Part shown: in pieces, positions 9,811-18,663 of the stretch
Position numbering within the stretch: the first letter of the stretch is position 1
Layout: each line of letters begins with the position of its first letter
NCBI GenBank assembly: GCA_019635875.1
Contig: JAHBYP010000001.1
Span: 930,001 to 994,000 of the forward strand
Length of the DNA stretch: 64,000 nt
Reading direction: 5' to 3'
Origin: Alphaproteobacteria bacterium
Lineage (GTDB): Bacteria > Pseudomonadota > Alphaproteobacteria > Reyranellales > Reyranellaceae
Translations under genes and position numbers: made by a program
Notes under the pieces: generated by a model
Seen by the model: the letters and a program-made list of their open reading frames with translations, nothing else
What the model was told of the DNA's origin: nothing
Databases searched by the model: none

Positions 9811-9876
9811 CGGCGTTCCTCCTCTTCCATGCGCTAGTATGGCGCCTGGTTCGGGGTGGTCGAAGGGGTAACGTCA

Positions 9877-11073
9877 ATGGTCGAGGGCATCTTCAGCGGA
9901 CTGAAGGTCATCGATTGCGCCAGCTGGATCGCCGGGCCGGCTGCGGCCACGATTCTCTCGGATTTCGGCGCCGACGTGATCAAGCTCGAGCCACCGGGTG
10001 CCGGCGATCCCTGGCGCGCCGCGGTGCCCGTGCCCGGCAAGGCGACCGACTACTGGTGGCAGCTGACATCGCGCAACAAGCGCAGCCTGGCGATCGACCT
10101 CAAGCACGAGGCCGGACTCGCCGTGCTCCACCGGCTGATCGCCGGAGCCGATGTCTTCGTCACCAATTTCCCGCTGCCGGTGCGCGAGCGGCTGAAGATC
10201 GCCGCCGCCGATCTGCTCGCGATCAACCCGCGCCTGGTCTACGGCTCGATCTCCGCCTACGGCGAGGCCGGCGCCGAGGCGGCGCGAACCGGCTTCGACG
10301 CCACCGCCTACTGGGCGCGGACCGGCCTGATGGACATGGTACGGGCTACCGCCGATACCGACCCGGCGCGCTCCATGCCGGGCATGGGCGATCATCCGAC
10401 CGCGACCGCGCTCTACGCCGCGATCGTCACGGCGCTCTATCGCCGCGAACGCACCGGGCGCGGCGGCGTGGCGCAGACCTCGCTGCTGCAGAACGGCCTG
10501 TGGGCCAATGGCTGCTTCGTGCAGAATCGGTTGTTCGGTGAGGACGTCGCGCATCGGCCGCCGCGGGCGAGGACGCCCAGTGCGCTGGCCAATCACTATC
10601 GCTGCCGCGACGGCCGCTGGTTCCTGATGGCGCTGCACAACGAGGCGCGGCAGCTCGGCAGCCTCCTGGCGGCGATCGGCGCCAGCCACCTCGCGGATGA
10701 CCCGCGCTTCGCGACGCTCGCCGCGCGGCGCGAGAATGCCGTGGCGCTGACGGCGATCCTCGACGACATCTTCGCCCGGCGCGACCTCGCGGAATGGCGC
10801 TCGATCCTGGAAGCAGCGGGCGTGACCTTCGGCGCCGTCTACTCGGTCAACGAGGCGGCGGACGACCGTCAGGCGCGCGATGCCGGCGCGCTCGTTGCCT
10901 TCGCCGACGGCGGCGGACTCACGGTCTCGAGCCCGTTCCATGTCGAGGGCGAGAGCAAGGCGGCACCGCTTCGCGCGCCGACCGTCGGGCAGCACTCGGA
11001 GGCGGTACTGCGCGACGCGGGTTACTCCGCCGACGAGATCGCGAAGCTGAAGGGACTGGGGATTCTCGGGTAG
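9877..11073 (+). CDS. CaiB/BaiF class III CoA-transferase
   Basis: A single-domain family III CoA-transferase of 398 residues. Visible family segments are FSGLKVIDCASWIAGPAAAT, DVIKLEPPGAGDPWR, KRSLAIDLKHEAG and VFVTNFPLPVRERLKI, and the catalytic Asp region near MGDHPTATALYAAI. The ATG at 9877 follows AAGGGG; a GTG 21 bases earlier is a possible alternative. It is divergent from the CMD-like and tandem CoA-transferase genes, so the locus encodes three transferase domains in all. That is typical of pathways that recycle CoA between substrate and product. Confidence 0.88.
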   Translation: MVEGIFSGLKVIDCASWIAGPAAATILSDFGADVIKLEPPGAGDPWRAAVPVPGKATDYWWQLTSRNKRSLAIDLKHEAGLAVLHRLIAGADVFVTNFPLPVRERLKIAAADLLAINPRLVYGSISAYGEAGAEAARTGFDATAYWARTGLMDMVRATADTDPARSMPGMGDHPTATALYAAIVTALYRRERTGRGGVAQTSLLQNGLWANGCFVQNRLFGEDVAHRPPRARTPSALANHYRCRDGRWFLMALHNEARQLGSLLAAIGASHLADDPRFATLAARRENAVALTAILDDIFARRDLAEWRSILEAAGVTFGAVYSVNEAADDRQARDAGALVAFADGGGLTVSSPFHVEGESKAAPLRAPTVGQHSEAVLRDAGYSADEIAKLKGLGILG

Positions 11074-11154
11074 CCGACAAGGCGCCCATTCAAACTCGGG
11101 GTCCCGAGACCAGCGTTGCCGTTGAACACTGGCACCTTAGGAATGGTTAGGCAC

Positions 11155-14100
11155 ATGAACAGGCTCTTGATCGCCAATCGCGGTGAAATCGCCATACGCA
11201 TCGCGCGCGCAGCCGCCGACATGGGGCTGCCGACCGTGGCGGTGTATTCCGAGGATGACGCGAACAGCCTTCATCTCAGGGTGACAGACGAGGCTCGATT
11301 GCTGGCTGGACAGGGTGCCGCAGCCTATCTCGACATCGACGCGATCATCGCGGTGGCGAAGGCAACGGGCTGCGATGCCGTCCACCCCGGCTATGGCTTC
11401 CTCGCCGAGCGCGGCGATTTCGCCGGCGCATGCGCGAATGCGTGCCTGACGTTCGTCGGACCTGAGGTGAAGCACCTCGATCTGTTCGGCGACAAGGCGC
11501 GCGCGCGCCAGGCCGCGTCCGCAGCCAGCGTGCCGATCATCCGCGGCCTCGATCGCGCAAGCACCCTGGAAGAGGCCAAGGCGTTCTTCGCGTCGCTCGG
11601 CGCCGGCGGCGCCATGATCATCAAGGCTCTGGCGGGCGGCGGTGGACGCGGCACAAGGGTGGTGCTGAGCGCCGAGGAGATCGAGCCGACCTTCGAGCGC
11701 TGCCGCTCCGAGGCGCGCGCCGCCTTCGGCCGCGACGAGCTCTATGTCGAGGAGCTGATCACGCGCGCGCGCCATGTCGAGGTGCAGATCCTCGGCGACC
11801 GCACCGGCGCCGTCGCCGCGCTGGGCGAGCGCGAGTGCAGCGTGCAGCGCCGCTTCCAGAAGATCATCGAGATCGCGCCCGCGCCCCACCTCGACGACGG
11901 CCTGCGCCGGCGGATCATCGATGCCGCCGTGCGCTTGGCGAAGAGCGTCGGCTACGTCAATCTCGGCACCTTCGAGTTCCTGGTCGACGTCTCCGGCCGC
12001 GCCGGCGCGCAGCCCTTTGCCTTCATCGAGGCCAATGCCCGGCTGCAGGTCGAGCACACCGTCACCGAGGCGGTGACCGGTGTCGATCTGGTGCAGGCGC
12101 AGCTGCGCCTGGCGCAGGGCCGGACCCTGAAGGAGCTCGGCCTCGACTGCGCCGAGGCGCTGGCGCCGCGCGGCTACGCCATCCAGGCGCGCGTCAACAT
12201 GGAGAGCATCGGGCCCGACGGCACGGTGCGGCCGGGCAGCGGCACGCTCACGGCCTACGAGGCGCCCAACGGGCCGGGCGTGCGCACCGACGGCTTCGGC
12301 TATACCGGCTATCGCACCTCGAACGCCTTCGACTCGCTGCTGGCCAAGGTCATCGCCCATTCGCCCTCGCGCGATTTCACCGATGCCGTGGCCCGCAGCA
12401 CGCGCGCGCTGAGCGAGTTCCGTCTGGAGGGCGTCGGCACCAACATCGCCTTCCTGCGCAACGTGCTCGATCATCCCGACTTCGCCGCCGGCAAGGTCCA
12501 CACGCGCTGGCTCGACGAGCATCTCCCGACCTTGGCCGCGCCCGTCGAGCAGCGGCAGCGTTTCGTGCCCGCCGGGGCGGCATCCCAGGCGCGCGGCTCG
12601 GGCCACGCCGGCGCCGCGCTCAAGAGCAAGGACCCGCTGGCGCTCTTTGCCCACGACGCCTCGGTGAAGGCGGAGCGCACGGCGCAGGCGGCGGCCGAGG
12701 CCGAATCCGAGACCCCGGACATGATCGGGCCGGACGGGTCGGTGGGCGTGGCCTCGCCGATCCAGGGCACCATCGTGGCGATCGACGTCAGGGAAGGCGA
12801 GGCGGTGCGCGAAGGCCAGCCTGTCGCCGTCGTCGAGGCGATGAAGATGGAGCACGTCATCGCAGCACCACACGCCGGCATCGTGCGCGCCATCACCATG
12901 GCGGCGGGCGACGTCGTGCGCGAGGGCTTCCCGATCGTCTTCGTGCAGGAGGCCGAGGTCGAGGGCGGCGCCATCGCCGCCGCCGAAACGGTCGACCTCG
13001 ACCACATCCGCGACGACCTGAAGGAGAATATCGCGCGGCACGCGCTGACCCTGGACGAGAACCGGCCGGAGGCGGTGGCACGGCGGCGCAAGACCGGCTA
13101 CCGCATGCCGCGCGAGAACATCGCGCGGCTGGTCGATCCCGGCTCCTTCGACGAATACTGGCCGCTGATCGTCGCACGCCAGCACCAGCGCAACACCCTG
13201 GAGCAGCTGCGCCGCAACACGCCGGGCGACGGCGTGGTTGCCGGCATGTGCTCGATCAACGGCGCGCTGTTCGACGAGACGCGCGCCCGCGCCGCCCTGG
13301 TGCACTACGACTACACCGTGCTGGCCGGCACGCAGGGCAACCGCAACCACTACAAGCAGGATCGGATGTTCGAGCTGGCGCATCGCTTCCGCCTGCCGAT
13401 GATCCTGTTCGGCGAGGGCGGCGGCGGCCGGCCGGGCGACGACCATGTCGGCCCGCGCGTCGCCATCGACACCAAGACCTTCACCACCTACTCGCAGCTC
13501 TCCGGCCTGGTGCCGATGATCTCGGTGGTCAACGGCCGCTGCTTCGCCGGCAATACCGCGCTGGTGGCCTGCGCCGACGTCATCATCGCCACCGAGGGCT
13601 CCACATTGGGCATGGGCGGGCCGGCAATGATCGAAGGCGGCGGCCTGGGCATCTACACGCCCGAAGAGGTCGGGCCGATGTCGTTCCAGGTGCCCAACGG
13701 CGTCGTCGACATCCTGGTCAAGGACGAGGACGAGGCGGTCGACACGGTGAAGAAGTACCTCTCGTACTTTCAGGGCGCGATCGCAGGCTACGAGGCGCAC
13801 GACCAGCGCACCTTGCGCGCCGCGGTGCCGGAGAACCGGCTGCGACTCTACGACATGCGCCAGATCCTGCACACCTTGGCCGACAAGGACTCGGTGCTCG
13901 AGATCCGGCCCAAGTTCGGCATCGGCATCATCACCGCCTTCGCCCGCTTCGAGGGAAGGCCGATGGGCGTGATCGCCAACAACCCGCATCACCTCGCGGG
14001 CGCGATCGACTCCGACGGCGCCGACAAGGGCGCGCGCTTCATGCAGCTGTGCGACGCCTTCGACATCCCGGTGCTCAACCTGATCGACTGCCCGGGCATC

Positions 14101-14562
14101 ATGGTCGGCCCCGAGGTCGAGCGCACCGCGCTGGTGCGCCACTGCACGCGGCTGTTCAACGTCGGCGCCAACATGACCGCGCCGCTGTTCACCGTGGTCG
14201 TGCGCAAGGCCTACGGCCTGGGCGCGCAGGCGATGCTGGGCGCCGGCTCGCTGGTCGGCTTCTTCTCGATCGCCTGGCCGACCGCGGAGTTCGCCGGCAT
14301 GAACATCGAAGGCGCCGTCAAGCTCGGCTACCGCAAGGAGCTGATGGCGATCGCCGACCCCGCCGCCCGGCTGGCCGAGTTCCAGCGCATGACGGCGGAG
14401 GCCTACGACACGGCCAAGGCGGTCAACGCCGTCATGGGCGGCGGCATCGACGACGTGGTCGATCCCGCCGCGACGCGGCAGTGGATCGTCAACGGGCTGA
14501 AGCGGTTGCCGCCGGTGCCGTTGCGGACGACGAAGAAGTATCCGTACGTCGACACGTGGTAA
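11155..14562 (+). CDS. single-chain biotin-dependent acyl-CoA carboxylase (LCC-like)
   Basis: All three activities are in one chain of about 1135 residues. The biotin carboxylase domain starts with LLIANRGEIAIRIARAA, and its ATP-grasp contains KALAGGGGRGTRVV; ECSVQRRFQKIIEIAPAP and EANARLQVEHTVTEAVTG follow. The biotinyl domain has VEAMKMEH with biotin Lys near residue 564. The carboxyltransferase domain occupies about residues 650-1135 (FGEGGGGRPGD, GRCFAGNTALVACADV, GPEVERTALVRH, GLGAQAMLGAG). This order matches long-chain acyl-CoA carboxylases described from Mycobacterium and Rhodopseudomonas. It would carboxylate an acyl-CoA using bicarbonate and ATP. An ATG 12 bases upstream is an alternative start. 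Confidence 0.9.
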   Translation: MNRLLIANRGEIAIRIARAAADMGLPTVAVYSEDDANSLHLRVTDEARLLAGQGAAAYLDIDAIIAVAKATGCDAVHPGYGFLAERGDFAGACANACLTFVGPEVKHLDLFGDKARARQAASAASVPIIRGLDRASTLEEAKAFFASLGAGGAMIIKALAGGGGRGTRVVLSAEEIEPTFERCRSEARAAFGRDELYVEELITRARHVEVQILGDRTGAVAALGERECSVQRRFQKIIEIAPAPHLDDGLRRRIIDAAVRLAKSVGYVNLGTFEFLVDVSGRAGAQPFAFIEANARLQVEHTVTEAVTGVDLVQAQLRLAQGRTLKELGLDCAEALAPRGYAIQARVNMESIGPDGTVRPGSGTLTAYEAPNGPGVRTDGFGYTGYRTSNAFDSLLAKVIAHSPSRDFTDAVARSTRALSEFRLEGVGTNIAFLRNVLDHPDFAAGKVHTRWLDEHLPTLAAPVEQRQRFVPAGAASQARGSGHAGAALKSKDPLALFAHDASVKAERTAQAAAEAESETPDMIGPDGSVGVASPIQGTIVAIDVREGEAVREGQPVAVVEAMKMEHVIAAPHAGIVRAITMAAGDVVREGFPIVFVQEAEVEGGAIAAAETVDLDHIRDDLKENIARHALTLDENRPEAVARRRKTGYRMPRENIARLVDPGSFDEYWPLIVARQHQRNTLEQLRRNTPGDGVVAGMCSINGALFDETRARAALVHYDYTVLAGTQGNRNHYKQDRMFELAHRFRLPMILFGEGGGGRPGDDHVGPRVAIDTKTFTTYSQLSGLVPMISVVNGRCFAGNTALVACADVIIATEGSTLGMGGPAMIEGGGLGIYTPEEVGPMSFQVPNGVVDILVKDEDEAVDTVKKYLSYFQGAIAGYEAHDQRTLRAAVPENRLRLYDMRQILHTLADKDSVLEIRPKFGIGIITAFARFEGRPMGVIANNPHHLAGAIDSDGADKGARFMQLCDAFDIPVLNLIDCPGIMVGPEVERTALVRHCTRLFNVGANMTAPLFTVVVRKAYGLGAQAMLGAGSLVGFFSIAWPTAEFAGMNIEGAVKLGYRKELMAIADPAARLAEFQRMTAEAYDTAKAVNAVMGGGIDDVVDPAATRQWIVNGLKRLPPVPLRTTKKYPYVDTW

Positions 14563-14593
14563 ACACCACGCCATCCGGGCGCAGGGTAGATTG

Positions 14594-15388
14594 ATGATGA
14601 CATCTCTCCACCAGGCATGGGCGCACCTGCTGCCCAGACTGAGGATACTGGATCCCGTGCGGTTCTCACCCGAGCACTGGTCTCTGATTGAACGCTTGCA
14701 TGCGGACTTCAACAGTCGCGAAGCGCATACCCGATTGCCGATACCGATTGCCCGCTTCCGTGAGGCCGTGAGCAAGGCGATCCATGAACTCTCGACGCAG
14801 GTCAACGACGTCAGAACTGCACATGTTGATGAAAACCCGCTTTCGGAAGGGCCTGCCGACGCCACTTCCGATGCCATGGCGAACTACGCGCGCCTCTTCA
14901 ATGAAGACGTCGACGAGATGATGGGTGTGCTCGTACCTTCGGCGCGCTATCGCAAGGGGCACTATGCGTATGGCAGGTTTACGGTGCCCCAGCCCCATGG
15001 CCTGCATACCGACCATAGCGCAGAGGATCCGGACTGCGCGGGAGAACCGATCTGCATCGCCAGGATCGAAACACTGGGCACACACTATGTCGCCGGCGAT
15101 TACGCGGCGCATGATGCTGAGACCCGGAGCATGATCAAGGCGCTGAGATACTGGATTGCCGTTCCCGAGGGGCAGCCGGAGGCAATTTTCAATGAACTGT
15201 TGGAACGGCAGACGCTGAAGACCATCCCGGTCAATCACGTCATGCTGATGGTCGCGGGAAACGGTTCAGACAGCGCCCAGATAACCCAGCATATCGCCGC
15301 CAGACCACCGGATGGTGGGCTGCATTCGGCGTTCTTTCAGAGGCAATACAAGCTCACATCGGAGCATGCCGTTCAGGCGAGAGCGTAG
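14594..15388 (+). CDS. hypothetical protein, possible 2OG-Fe(II) oxygenase fold
   Basis: A 264-residue protein I do not recognise with certainty. A possible iron facial triad is visible: H138 and D140 in PHGLHTDHSAED, and H244 with R250 in the C-terminal GGLHSAFFQRQY. This is the spacing style of 2-oxoglutarate/Fe(II) dioxygenases. The central RIETLGTHYVAGDYAAHD would be the double-stranded helix core. Codon use is less GC-extreme than in neighbours, which hints at acquisition. Its end overlaps the convergent enolase-family gene by 16 bases. A structural prediction showing or lacking the HxD-H site would settle it. Confidence 0.5.
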   Translation: MMTSLHQAWAHLLPRLRILDPVRFSPEHWSLIERLHADFNSREAHTRLPIPIARFREAVSKAIHELSTQVNDVRTAHVDENPLSEGPADATSDAMANYARLFNEDVDEMMGVLVPSARYRKGHYAYGRFTVPQPHGLHTDHSAEDPDCAGEPICIARIETLGTHYVAGDYAAHDAETRSMIKALRYWIAVPEGQPEAIFNELLERQTLKTIPVNHVMLMVAGNGSDSAQITQHIAARPPDGGLHSAFFQRQYKLTSEHAVQARA

Positions 15389-16455
15389 CGCTTGAGCCAG
15401 GCCGGGTCGGGATCGTGGCCAAGGCCGGGCCCGGTGGGAATGTCGAGGGTAGGCTGCCATCGCACGAGGCCGATGCCGAAGGGGTCCATGTGGTCCTCGG
15501 CATCGATGGTCGCGAAGTAGGTGGGTGAATCCATCACCGCGATGAGGTGCAGGGAGGCGAGCGCGGCCGGGCCGACGAACGGCGTATGCGGCGCCACCGA
15601 AACTTCCAGTTCCTTCAGCGCGGCGAGCGCGCGGACCGATTCCGAGACGCCGCCGATCATGCCGACATCGGGCTGCGCGACCGCAACCGCCGGTGCCCTG
15701 GCGTAAAGCGCGAGCTGCTCGGCCGAGCCGAGATCGGCGCCGAGACCGATGGGAACTCCCGGCAGCGCCGGCATGTCGAGAATGCTTTCGGGTGGCCACA
15801 CCGGATCCTCCAGCCACAGCAGGTTCAGCGCCCGCCAACGCGCTCTCTCGCGGTCGATGTCCGCCAGCTCGTGGGCGTTGTTGCAGTCGGCGACAAAGGG
15901 AATGCCGGCGGCGACAGGACGGCGGGCCTCCTCGATCACATCGAGGTCGAACTCGTGCACCTTCACCGCGGCGACGCCCGACGCCAGCGCCTGCTCGACG
16001 CGGGCGCGGACGCGGCCGGCATGGTTGAATCGGTCGAGGCTTGCCATGACGGAAACCTGCTTGCGTCGGGCACCGCCGATCATCGTCGACAGCGACTGTC
16101 CTGCCGCCTTGCCGGCTATGTCCCACAGCGCCGTGTCGACGGCACCCAGCGCGTTGAGGATGGTGCCGGCACGGCCGAAGGACGCGTGCCGCCGGCGCGC
16201 CTCGAGATTGAGCGCCTGGCGCCGCTCGACCGATTGGCCGACGAACAGCGGGGCGATGACATCTCGTATCGCGGCAGCCAGGCTCTCCTGCATCCTGGCG
16301 TGGATGCACAGCGATTCGCCATAGCCCACAAGGCCCGATCGCGTCGTTGCGCGACAGAACAGCAGGTGCAGCGCGGGCGCAGCACCGCCCTCGACGCTCG
16401 TGCGATTCTTGAACGGAACGCGCAGGGCAATGGGGTCGATGCGCTCGATGATCAT
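15373..16455 (-). CDS. mandelate racemase/muconate lactonizing enzyme family protein
   Basis: An enolase-superfamily member of about 360 residues. The N-terminal capping domain starts MIIERIDPIALRVPFKNRTS. The barrel has the general base in AVKVHEFDLD (KxH variant of KxK), metal ligands in VADCNNAHE, WLEDPVWPPE and GLGADLGS, and a later H in VAPHTPFVG. The AMIIERIDPIALRVP start resembles dipeptide epimerase/hydroxyproline dehydratase-like groups, but the substrate cannot be named. I chose the internal ATG of MIIER over the upstream MHGAA. It faces the plus-strand oxygenase-like gene and precedes 280 bases without a clear gene. Confidence 0.82.
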   Translation of the reverse strand: MIIERIDPIALRVPFKNRTSVEGGAAPALHLLFCRATTRSGLVGYGESLCIHARMQESLAAAIRDVIAPLFVGQSVERRQALNLEARRRHASFGRAGTILNALGAVDTALWDIAGKAAGQSLSTMIGGARRKQVSVMASLDRFNHAGRVRARVEQALASGVAAVKVHEFDLDVIEEARRPVAAGIPFVADCNNAHELADIDRERARWRALNLLWLEDPVWPPESILDMPALPGVPIGLGADLGSAEQLALYARAPAVAVAQPDVGMIGGVSESVRALAALKELEVSVAPHTPFVGPAALASLHLIAVMDSPTYFATIDAEDHMDPFGIGLVRWQPTLDIPTGPGLGHDPDPAWLKRYALA

Positions 16456-16735
16456 GGCGGCTCCGTGCAATGTATGAAGCGTCAGCGAGGTTCCGGCAAG
16501 CCGAGCGCCGTCGCCGGGCCCACCTGGTTACCTGGGAGCTGCAGACGCCGTGACCATTGTGGCGGTCCTCTTGAGAACAGGGCCAGACTCCCGCTGGTGG
16601 TCGCGTGTGAATACCGCGTTGCGGGTGTGGGCACGCAGATCGCGCGGCTTGTCGGTCCACATGATGAGGCTCACGCACTCGATGGTCTGACTCTCGGGAT
16701 GCACCAAGCAGCCTGCGCCATCGTGCTGTCTCTGG
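16456..16735. other. intergenic stretch, no gene seen
   Basis: This 280-base gap lies between two minus-strand genes. A 92-residue frame across it has no family features and overlaps the aldo/keto reductase gene in another frame, so I treat it as noncoding. No terminator-like hairpin with a T-run, RNA gene or repeat was found. It should hold the promoter of the enolase-family gene. Confidence 0.5.
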
Positions 16736-18214
16736 TCATTGGCCGGACTTCCCGGCGGTGGCTGCCCGAACGATCGCCTCAGCCTCGATCTCGACGCGGT
16801 GGTCACCGATTAGGCCGGCGACGCGCACCAGCGTATTGGCCGGCTTGATGTCGCCCAGGATGCGCCCATGCGCGCGCGAGATCGCCACGACGTCCGCCTC
16901 GTCGGTGATGTAGATGCGCGTGCGCGCGATATCCTCGACTCGTCCGCCCAGCGACACGATGGAAGCAACGATACGATCGAGAATGTAGGTGGTCTGCGCC
17001 CCGGCATCCGCCGGTGCCACTGCCCGCGACAGGCCCGCGATCGCCGTGGTGCCCGAAACCAGGATCCGATCGCCGATCCGCTGCGCCCGGCAGTAGCCGG
17101 CGATGTCCTCCCAGGATGACCCGGTCAGCACGCGCTCGGCGCCCGGCCCGGCCGGCAGCCGCTGGAATGGCCTGGCAACTTTGGAGAGGTGGTGGGAAAG
17201 ATCGCCGGACGCGGTGAGGAACGGCGGCCGGCGGTACTCGTCGCCGCAATCGCCAGGGATCGGCCGGGTGGCGGTGAAGGCCTTATCGAGGAGGGCGCGG
17301 TCCTCGGCGTCCAGCGCGAAGGAAAACAGCCGCTTGTTGTCGGTCGCGTGCATCGCCTCGCCGAGCCGCGCGCCGATGATGACTCCGGCGACACGGCGCT
17401 GCTCGAGCACCCAGCGCGTCGCGACATTGGCCAGCGAAACACCGTGCTTGCGCGCGACCTCCGCGGCCGCCCGAAGCACGGTCTGGAACGCCTGCCAGCC
17501 ACCAGCGGCCGCGATGAAGCGGCCGTATTTCATCTTCGACCAGTCGGCCACGCTGTCGGGCTCTTCCCGCTCGAGCCAGCGCTCCGACAGGAATCCGCCA
17601 TTGAGCGTGCCGTAGGCAAGCAGCCAGGCACCGTGGCGCTCGCAGGTATCGGCGAGCTCGCCGGTGGCCCGCCGGTCCATCAGGGAGAAGCTCACCTGGT
17701 TGGTGCGCAACGGCACGCCATCCGAAAGCGCCAGATTGAAATGCGCGGCGTCGAAATTGGTGACGCCGAGTTCGCCGATCAGGCCCTCCTCGCGCAGTCG
17801 CGCCAGCTCATGCAGGGCATCCAGCCATGCCGGATGCTCGAAGGTCCACCAGTGGAACTGCAGCAGGTCGATGCGTTCGGCACCCAGCCGGTCGAGGCGC
17901 TCCTGGACACCCGCACGCACGATCTCGGTGGTCATCGGCCCCGGCGGCGGGCACCACTTGGTGAAGACGCGGGGGCACTGTGCACCGCCACGCGACAGCA
18001 GCCGGCCGGCAATGATCTCGGCGCTGCCGTAGTGATCGGCCATGTCGAATGTGTCGAGGCCCTGCGCGACATAGGCCGCGAGCCAGTCTGCGCCGGTTTC
18101 GGGATCGATCCTCGTTCCGTCCTTCTCGATGTCCGCTACCTGCCACAAGCCGGTCAGGATTCGTGAAATCTCCAGCTTGTCGGTCAGGCGGGAACGTTCG
18201 GAGATCGGGGACAT
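16736..18214 (-). CDS. aldo/keto reductase fused to a C-terminal RidA-like domain
   Basis: A 492-residue two-domain protein. Residues 1-320 are an aldo/keto reductase barrel with the catalytic set visible: Asp/Tyr in FDMADHYGSAE, Lys in VFTKWCPP and His in LLQFHWW; the C-terminal NADPH segment is VAGVIIGARLGEAMHA. Residues from about 365 form a RidA/YjgF-type domain (ILVSGTTAIAG, YILDRIVASIVSLGGRVEDI, RTRIYITDEAD, VEIEAEAIV). RidA proteins hydrolyse reactive enamines/imines, so the fusion suggests the reductase handles an imine-forming or labile carbonyl compound. No stop or frameshift separates the domains. It is divergent from the TIGR04076-like gene. Confidence 0.87.
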   Translation of the reverse strand: MSPISERSRLTDKLEISRILTGLWQVADIEKDGTRIDPETGADWLAAYVAQGLDTFDMADHYGSAEIIAGRLLSRGGAQCPRVFTKWCPPPGPMTTEIVRAGVQERLDRLGAERIDLLQFHWWTFEHPAWLDALHELARLREEGLIGELGVTNFDAAHFNLALSDGVPLRTNQVSFSLMDRRATGELADTCERHGAWLLAYGTLNGGFLSERWLEREEPDSVADWSKMKYGRFIAAAGGWQAFQTVLRAAAEVARKHGVSLANVATRWVLEQRRVAGVIIGARLGEAMHATDNKRLFSFALDAEDRALLDKAFTATRPIPGDCGDEYRRPPFLTASGDLSHHLSKVARPFQRLPAGPGAERVLTGSSWEDIAGYCRAQRIGDRILVSGTTAIAGLSRAVAPADAGAQTTYILDRIVASIVSLGGRVEDIARTRIYITDEADVVAISRAHGRILGDIKPANTLVRVAGLIGDHRVEIEAEAIVRAATAGKSGQ

Positions 18215-18288
18215 GGTGATCAGGTTCAGATTTGCGCCATACTGGAGCCAGTCGCAGCAGGGGTCGTCAAGACCGGAAAGTTGGGGGT

Positions 18289-18663
18289 ATGGAACGCGAC
18301 GGCGAGCATGGATTCTGGCTATACGACCTGCGCGTCGAGACGGTGCTCGACGGGCGCGCGCCGGTTTGCCGACATGTCGAGGGGGAGTTTTTCCGGGTGA
18401 TCGGGGAGAACCTGGTGTTCGAGGGCGCGCAGAAAGTCTCGATGTACGCGCTCGCGGCGGTCCTGCCGCTGCTGCCGGCCCGCCAGCGGGTCACCGATCC
18501 CGACGACTGGATGTCCACCGACGCCGAAGTCGCCTGCGCCGATCCGCATTGCGGTGGCCGCTTTCGCATCGTGCGCGAGGGGCGGCGCTGGTTCACCCAT
18601 GCCGCGACCACCGGTTTGCCGGCATCACGCGGCACGCCCTACTGGCGTGAAGACAAGAAATGA
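18289..18663 (+). CDS. TIGR04076 family protein
   Basis: A small 124-residue protein with scattered Cys residues (VCRHVEGEFF, EVACADPHCGGRF) and the pattern FYALAAVLPLLPARQR-like in the middle. This matches what I recall of the TIGR04076 family, often found beside aldo/keto reductases. The function is not established; the Cys pattern could bind metal. The start is the ATG after TTGGGGGT. Its stop overlaps the start of the next aldo/keto reductase as ATGA, so the two are coupled and probably act together. Confidence 0.7.
   Translation: MERDGEHGFWLYDLRVETVLDGRAPVCRHVEGEFFRVIGENLVFEGAQKVSMYALAAVLPLLPARQRVTDPDDWMSTDAEVACADPHCGGRFRIVREGRRWFTHAATTGLPASRGTPYWREDKK

Noticed and set aside
11137-14877. 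A 1246-codon minus-strand frame opposite the acyl-CoA carboxylase
   Set aside because: Same shadow effect; the carboxylase motifs are unmistakable on the plus strand.
16528-16806. A 92-codon minus-strand frame between the enolase-family and reductase-RidA genes
   Set aside because: It overlaps the RidA end in another frame, and no family or ribosome site supports it.
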